From Antedon bifida (taxonomy: Eukaryota; Echinodermata; Crinoidea; Comatulida; Antedonidae), in NCBI GenBank assembly GCA_963402885.1, contig OY727096.1:19201820-19265819 (forward strand): DNA of 64,000 bases, given 5' to 3'. This document shows, piece after piece, positions 58,535 through 64,000 of the stretch. The notes under the pieces are model-generated. The model was not told the DNA's origin. It saw only the letters and a program-made list of their open reading frames with translations, and made no database searches. Position 1 is the stretch's first letter. Every line of letters begins with the position of its first letter. The translations under genes and the position numbers were made by a program.

Positions 58535-61500
58535 TCAACTGATTAAATTGATACTAGAATCTTGACTGAAGTCTCCACTTCTGCCATAGACATCCACAGC
58601 ACACACGGAAAAATGGTATATGCTTCCATGTTGGAACTGAGTTAAAGTACAAGCCATCGGAAGTGGTAGAGCTTTGACTTCTCCAATCTTTTTCCAATTG
58701 CTAGTACTCGGTGGCCCATCCATTTCCTGATAAGCAAATAAATGGTAGAACCCAACCTCAGCAGATCCTGGAGCAATGGTCATTGTCCAAGAAAGTACAA
58801 TTCCATTGGCTACTCTTGTAATGGTCAGCAATGGTCTGCCAGGTTTATGTTGTAGGTTAGCTTCAAAGGGCAACTGTACAGGAACTGGTTGAGGAGGGAG
58901 TGGTGCTGGGTGCAGAGGCTGCTGCAGCTGTAATTGTTGCTGAGACTGAAGTCGTTGCTGCAATTGGAGTTGCTGGACCTGGTGCTGTTTCAGCTGCTGC
59001 TGTTGATGTTGTTGCAGCTGTTGCTGTTGTTGCAGCTGTTGCAGCTGCTGATGTTGTTGCAGCTGCTGATGTTGTTGCAGCTGTTGCTGTTGTTGCAGCT
59101 GTTGCTGTTGTTGCTGTTGAAGCTGCTGCTGTTGATGATGTTGGATCTGCTGCTGTGAAAGAGCTACTAGCTGCGATGCTGCTGTCGTTTTAGTTGCAGC
59201 ACCAACATCGTTTTGCAAAGCTGATTGTAGAACTGCATTTGGATTTCTGAATGATTGTCCATGAATGTTTGTTAAGTCTGTCTGACACTTGTTGTGCTTT
59301 TGGTTAGCATTTATGAGTTTTTCCTGCAAAAAAAATCATACCATATAGTAAGTCACTAAAACAGCTTTGAGCAGCATAAAGTAAAATCTAATGAAGAACC
59401 TTAGTTTTGTTTGTCTGTACCATAACATTATTGGCCATCTACTACCACACAATTACTTATAGCACAAACAATTCTAAAATATCTCTTTTTACCTGGACTT
59501 CCTGTAGTGTCTTAATAAGCTCATCACGTCGGGGAATTGTAAGATCCTTTTTCTGTAGTTTGACAGAGATCTCAGTGCGTTTGCTTTGCAGATTATCAAT
59601 TGTTTGCTAAATTTCAAAATCAAAAGTCAATTTGAAAAGGTAATAAAAAATGATAGAAACAAAACAACAGCAAAACTTATTGATGCGAATGCTATTTTAT
59701 TTATAGGACAAAATATCTGAAAACAAACCTTGAGCCTCATCATAGTTGTGTGGAGATGAGCTGCTTGACTGTTTGAAGATGTACTATTGGTTATTGGAGC
59801 CTGAAACAGAATAAATTAGTACAGTACAGTTAATTCCCCGACACGATGAGCTTATTAAGACAAAGTGGGTACACACTTTCTAAACATTTTTCGGAGACCA
59901 GAAGAAACCTCTTACCTTACTTACAGGCTGTTGTGAAGGAGTTGGCACTCTTACGACGACTGGATAACTACCAGGGTTGCTAGGAACAGATTGAGGTCGT
60001 ATAGCCTGTTGCCTTTGAAGAATGACTGCATTCCCAGTTGGTGGCAGCATCGTTGGGACAGTTCCAGGGGCTGAAGCCTAAAACAATTTCAATTAAAATT
60101 TTATCTGGTTTGAGTGAGGAAAACATGATTTGCTGATAGTTCTGGTATAAAGTATTACAAAACAACTTACAGAAATTAATGATGGTAGCTGTCCTTGTGT
60201 AATCAATGCAGTGCTGTAGCTCGGAGGTGCATAGGAGGCTCTATTCGGTGGTTGTAACAATCTTTGTAGTGCCGATGACGATGATTGTTTCATTAATGGG
60301 GCAGTAACATTAGGTGGTGGGACACTAATATTAGGTGGTGGTACCGGACGACCGCTGTTGGAGGTTAACGGTCTGTAATGTGATGAAAAAGCTCTGACTA
60401 GTGGTGGTCGCGTGAACACTTGTGCTCCTGGTGCTGCTCTTTGATTGATATATTGGCCTCCTGGCTGGCTGGTTGAATGAGTTAAAACTTTTGATATAGA
60501 TGGATGAGGTAATCTAGTCATCAATGAATTTGAAGTCCTTGGTGCATAGACTGGATTTCTGTGTTCCATCCGATGACCAACAGATGTTGTATTCGAAGGT
60601 GGATGATTGTACCTGATTTCAGTGTTGGGGTGGATAGGCATCCGCCTAGCAGGTCCTGCCTGAGGTATTGTATTGGGCACGGCACTCTGTGTTGCAAGAG
60701 CCATTCTCACACTACTGGTTGATCTGGAAGCTGGTACATTATTCTGAAGTACTATTGAAGGTACAAGAGGTGGAGGTGTAGAAGTTGCAGCATTTTGTGA
60801 AGATACAGTCTTTTTTATCAATTTAGGGGGTTGAGTTGGAGAAGGTTTAGAAGGTGTCTGATTTGCTGAATGTGTTGGTGTGGGGGGAGTAGCAACATCA
60901 TCCTCATCTGTCAAATCAATAACTGCCATTGGTAAATGAGATTTTCTAATTACTTTATTTGGACTTGAAGGTGGGTGAGTCGGTGAAGAACTCTTGGAAA
61001 CACCCTAAAAGATCAATAAAAATAATTATATATTATAAAGTAAAAAGTAAAACCAACTTCCAAGTGTATGAAAAAGTATACAAGTCAACTTTTGTTAACT
61101 AATTGCTATACTCCATACTATCGAAGTAGAAAACAGAGCCATCCAACCCAAGACTCCTTGACGACCACTATGCCTTCTACCTATCCATACTCCCAGGAAT
61201 TCAACCTTATTCAACTTACTTGTGGTGACCTCGCAGGAATAGTTCTTGTTAGATAACTACATGGGCTTGTTGTATTTTTAGGTGATGTAGTACTTAACAT
61301 GGTTTGGAGTTCAGATATAGGTGACTGGAAAATAAAATTTACATTCAATTGTTAGGAATGTATGAAGAAACAGGAATGTTGCATGTTTATACGGATGAAA
61401 ATTCAATACATTATACAGTTGAAATGTTGGCCTACTGATTGAGTGTTTATTATGGAAGGTGTTTTGATTATAAAGGTTCCTTGCTAATAAAAGTGGCACT

Positions 61501-64000
61501 GTACATTCAAAGTAGTATTTACCTTTACAGCCTTAGAAGCCACTGCAGCAGAATTCATAGATTTTGATGGGGAAGTACTTTGTTGTGCTCTATGATTTGG
61601 TGACTGTGTCGTAACTTGTCTTGTAGGCGTGGTGTTGACAAGAGCTGGAGAAGCTACAGGAGGTTGCATTGGTTTGGTAGCATTAGTAGCTCTTTGTATG
61701 GCAGCATTGGCAGACTCATTAACCCGTAAAAGAGCAGCTTCTAACCTCTTCACACGTGGGACTTTGAAGGAACTTAATACTTTATGCGTCTTCTCTTTAA
61801 TGGCACGGATGAAAAAGTCCTTCTCATTTTGCACTTCAACAGACTTCATAACTGGTCTTTTTTCCTGTTTCATAAATTATGATTTTGCTTAATGTTAAAT
61901 TAAGGATGCAATTTTTAAGGTTATAGTGACTGATATTAGGTGGTCCAAACTGAAATTTTCAAAATGATTTCTATGCTATCTATGGCAAGATAAGAGCAGC
62001 ATTGCTACAATATGAAAACAAATTATCCTGCTTACAAAACATGTCCATTCGTGTTCACTGGTTTATTTATTGTTTATACTGGGTGACCTCTTCAGTCAAA
62101 GACTGTTCTCCTAGAGGGCCCAGTGTACCCGACTAAAAGTTATGTGTGTGACAGTAACTGTGTACTTGCTTACTCATACAGTTGAAATTTACCATGCAGA
62201 TAACAAAAACTACCAACAAACAATTTGTCACTAGCCCTAAATATCTCCTTGCTGTATCTGTAAAAAATGCTCAAATTTATATACCTTTAATTGCTTATTA
62301 AGATTTTCGATCTGTTCACGATTTGCCTTATTGGTTTCTTTGAAAGTTTTTGTTATGTTTTGTAATTGTTCAGTGGTTGATTTCAAAAGTTTTGAGAATT
62401 TTTCTGCAACGAGTTTGTTGAATTCCTGAAAAAAAAAAAACAAAAAAAAACAATAGGATAATTTAAATTAACACTAAATAATAAATTTCAGTAAACGTAA
62501 GTAAAAAGTTAAGTCTAATACCTCTGTTCTTATGATTTCATAGCCTTCTGGAAGACTTTGCCGAATAATCTCCAAGTCACAAGTTTCTAAACAAGAATAA
62601 AACAAGTAACTTTAACGAAGTGCAGTACATGTACAGAATTAATATATATAATAGTAAAGGAGAATATCATAATAAAAAAGAGCAATAAAAATAATTCTAA
62701 AATCATTAGACTTACTTTTTTCTTTTACATCTTCATGGATAATGTCAACTTTCAATTTCTTTGCCGCCTGGTTGCCTGCTTGGATCGGAGAACCAGGTCT
62801 TTTGGTGGAATCACTGCCTTTATATGAATCACCATCCAATATGTTTTCAGAAATGGTCTGATCAATAGCTGTAAAAGTGGAACTCTTTTCTACTAGAGCT
62901 TCAGGAGTGTCAATTTCAGGAACATAATCGACTTCCATCCCACTTACAACAGACTCTATTATTGGTATACCTTCAGAAGCTGTAGTACAAACACTCTCTA
63001 TGACTGGTATAACCTCTTTGATGATCTCTGTTCCCTTTTCGGTCTCAAGAGAACTATTTTGTTTAGTGGTCCCTTCATCAATAAGAGCCAAAAACTCAAC
63101 CTTTTCAGATACATCATTGTTAGGCTTGTCTGCTGATTTAACAACCTCATTGGAATTTTCCTCAGGGTATACAACATCCAGTAAACTTACTTCATTATGG
63201 CTCATGGCAATGTCATCAGCACCGATTTCTTTTACTTCCACTTTCGAAGCTTTTACAATATTCAATTCACTCGCATATTCATTCTGAGCATCCGATTCTT
63301 TCAATTCAGAGCCTTTGGTTTCATGACCTAAAACTACTGGTGACATATCGTCAGATAACATTACTTCTGGGTCTATGGAATGTACTGGTTTATCTTCTAT
63401 TGTGTTATCAGAAATAGTTTTGACATCAGAGTTAAGAGTTAAACTGGGTTTACATGATTCAACAACTTCATTAGTCTCTTTTATAGATAACATATCAGAT
63501 GCAACTTCTTTATTGGAATCTGTAGGTGACTTTTTTGATTCCTTGTCAGCTGAACCAGAAATATCCATAATCATATCTGGCAAAACAACACTATTCTTGG
63601 AAGAAATAGCACATACATCAATTTCATTAGCAATTGAAACTTCTTTCTCAATTAATTTGTCATTATTAGATATTATGGTGTTTACAGCAATGGCAGGTGT
63701 TACATCTTTAACTGCTTCCGAGTCAATATTAAATGGGACAGCTGTTTTTGTAGTAACATCAGTTTTGTCATTCTGTTGATCAGATTTTGCTGCTTTGTCA
63801 ACATTTTCAACAGCATTTAGCACACTTTTTACATCATTAGCTTTATCTGAGGTTAGCACATGTTCAGAGTCACAATATGTCTTTTCTGTTAATATATTTT
63901 TCGTTCTTTTGTTTGAGGTGAGCCCATGTTCCAAGTCAAAAGTATTGATCTCTGTTGATACACTGTTACAAATACCCTTATTTATTGCATCATCGGAATC
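58535..64000 (-). CDS. ATF7IP: ATF7IP / MCAF1 (SETDB1 cofactor), 3' part; runs off the right edge
   Basis: Cofactor that stabilises SETDB1 and supports H3K9me3 silencing (family knowledge). Exons from the right edge: 62716-64000 (partial), 62522-62586, 62285-62425, 61523-61864, 61220-61324, 60171-61004, 59916-60077, 59729-59800, 59493-59606 and 58535-59323; all internal phases agree. The first exon is acidic and Ser/Thr-rich and stays open to the window edge; KKLKVD looks like a basic nuclear signal. Coiled-coil-prone exons follow (EFNKLVAEKFSKLL, ENLNKQLK). AVIDLTDEDD in exon 60171-61004 is a SUMO-interacting motif. The C-terminus is a fibronectin type III domain with NGIVLSW and KKIGEVKALPLPMACTLTQF, nearly identical to the vertebrate ATF7IP end. 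Drosophila windei is the fly counterpart. The N-terminus is outside the window. Confidence 0.94.
58918..59153 (-). repeat. ATF7IP: Glutamine-rich CAG/CAA tract in ATF7IP
   Basis: On the coding strand, Gln runs interrupted by Leu and His (patterns LQQQQQ, LQQHQQ) for about 75 residues just before the fibronectin domain. The mixed CAG/CAA codons argue against simple slippage as the only cause. The complementary strand is also open and reads as Ala/Val or Leu runs, which is a shadow of this tract. Confidence 0.9.

Noticed and set aside
58900-59193. Plus-strand frames reading Ala/Val or Leu runs
   Set aside because: They are the antisense of the CAG/CAA tract of ATF7IP; no start context or other support.
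63000-63779. Plus-strand open frames opposite the large ATF7IP exon
   Set aside because: Shadow frames of an acidic, Ser/Thr-rich coding exon; the sense strand is continuous with the conserved downstream exons.
1-64000. CRISPR arrays, operons, prophage or bacterial defence systems
   Set aside because: The window is spliced eukaryotic DNA; no regular repeat-spacer array or prokaryotic gene organisation is present.

Overview
The window is AT-rich, intron-dense metazoan nuclear DNA. Conserved coding exons are joined by many introns with GT-AG borders, most of them a few hundred bases long, and the introns and intergenic gaps carry miniature inverted-repeat elements (MITEs) and tRNA-derived SINEs. 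The proteins are close to vertebrate orthologues, ciliary genes are present, and DRC3 lies near FLII as it does on human chromosome 17p11.2 (from memory). An invertebrate deuterostome, perhaps an echinoderm, is my best guess, but the species cannot be fixed from sequence alone.

Layout, left to right: DRC3/LRRC48 (minus, 5' part only, 1-1010); DPH7 (plus, 1978-4582), head-to-head with DRC3; FLII (minus, 5983-23972, about 30 exons), tail-to-tail with DPH7; ZNF598 (minus, 24837-28667); a synaptogyrin (plus, 29879-31343), head-to-head with ZNF598; a heterotrimeric G-protein alpha subunit of uncertain class (minus, 35803-48866); IFT56/TTC26 (plus, 50385-55127), head-to-head with the G-alpha gene; and ATF7IP/MCAF (minus, 58535 to beyond 64000). 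Exon borders were chosen by hand from splice signals, reading phase and remembered family sequences. Every internal junction listed keeps phase, and DPH7, FLII, ZNF598, synaptogyrin, G-alpha and IFT56 each give one uninterrupted reading frame from start to stop.

The genes are not an operon or pathway. DRC3 and IFT56 are ciliary (dynein regulatory complex; intraflagellar transport). DPH7 (eEF2 diphthamide) and ZNF598 (collided ribosomes) both act on translation. FLII is an actin-binding coactivator, ATF7IP supports SETDB1 heterochromatin silencing, synaptogyrin is a vesicle protein and G-alpha a signalling switch. Three gene pairs share short head-to-head intervals, and all three intervals are enriched in the palindrome AGGCCT.

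I found no convincing new multi-gene system. The most interesting signals are a tandemly duplicated in-frame exon in FLII, a GC-AG intron in DPH7, two long near-perfect hairpins (23446-23517 and 49394-49479), a seven-copy TA-flanked MITE family, a TTAA-flanked MITE family, a SINE core segment apparently amplified into a tandem array, and a lineage-specific tandem repeat in the ZNF598 linker next to three PPGF motifs.
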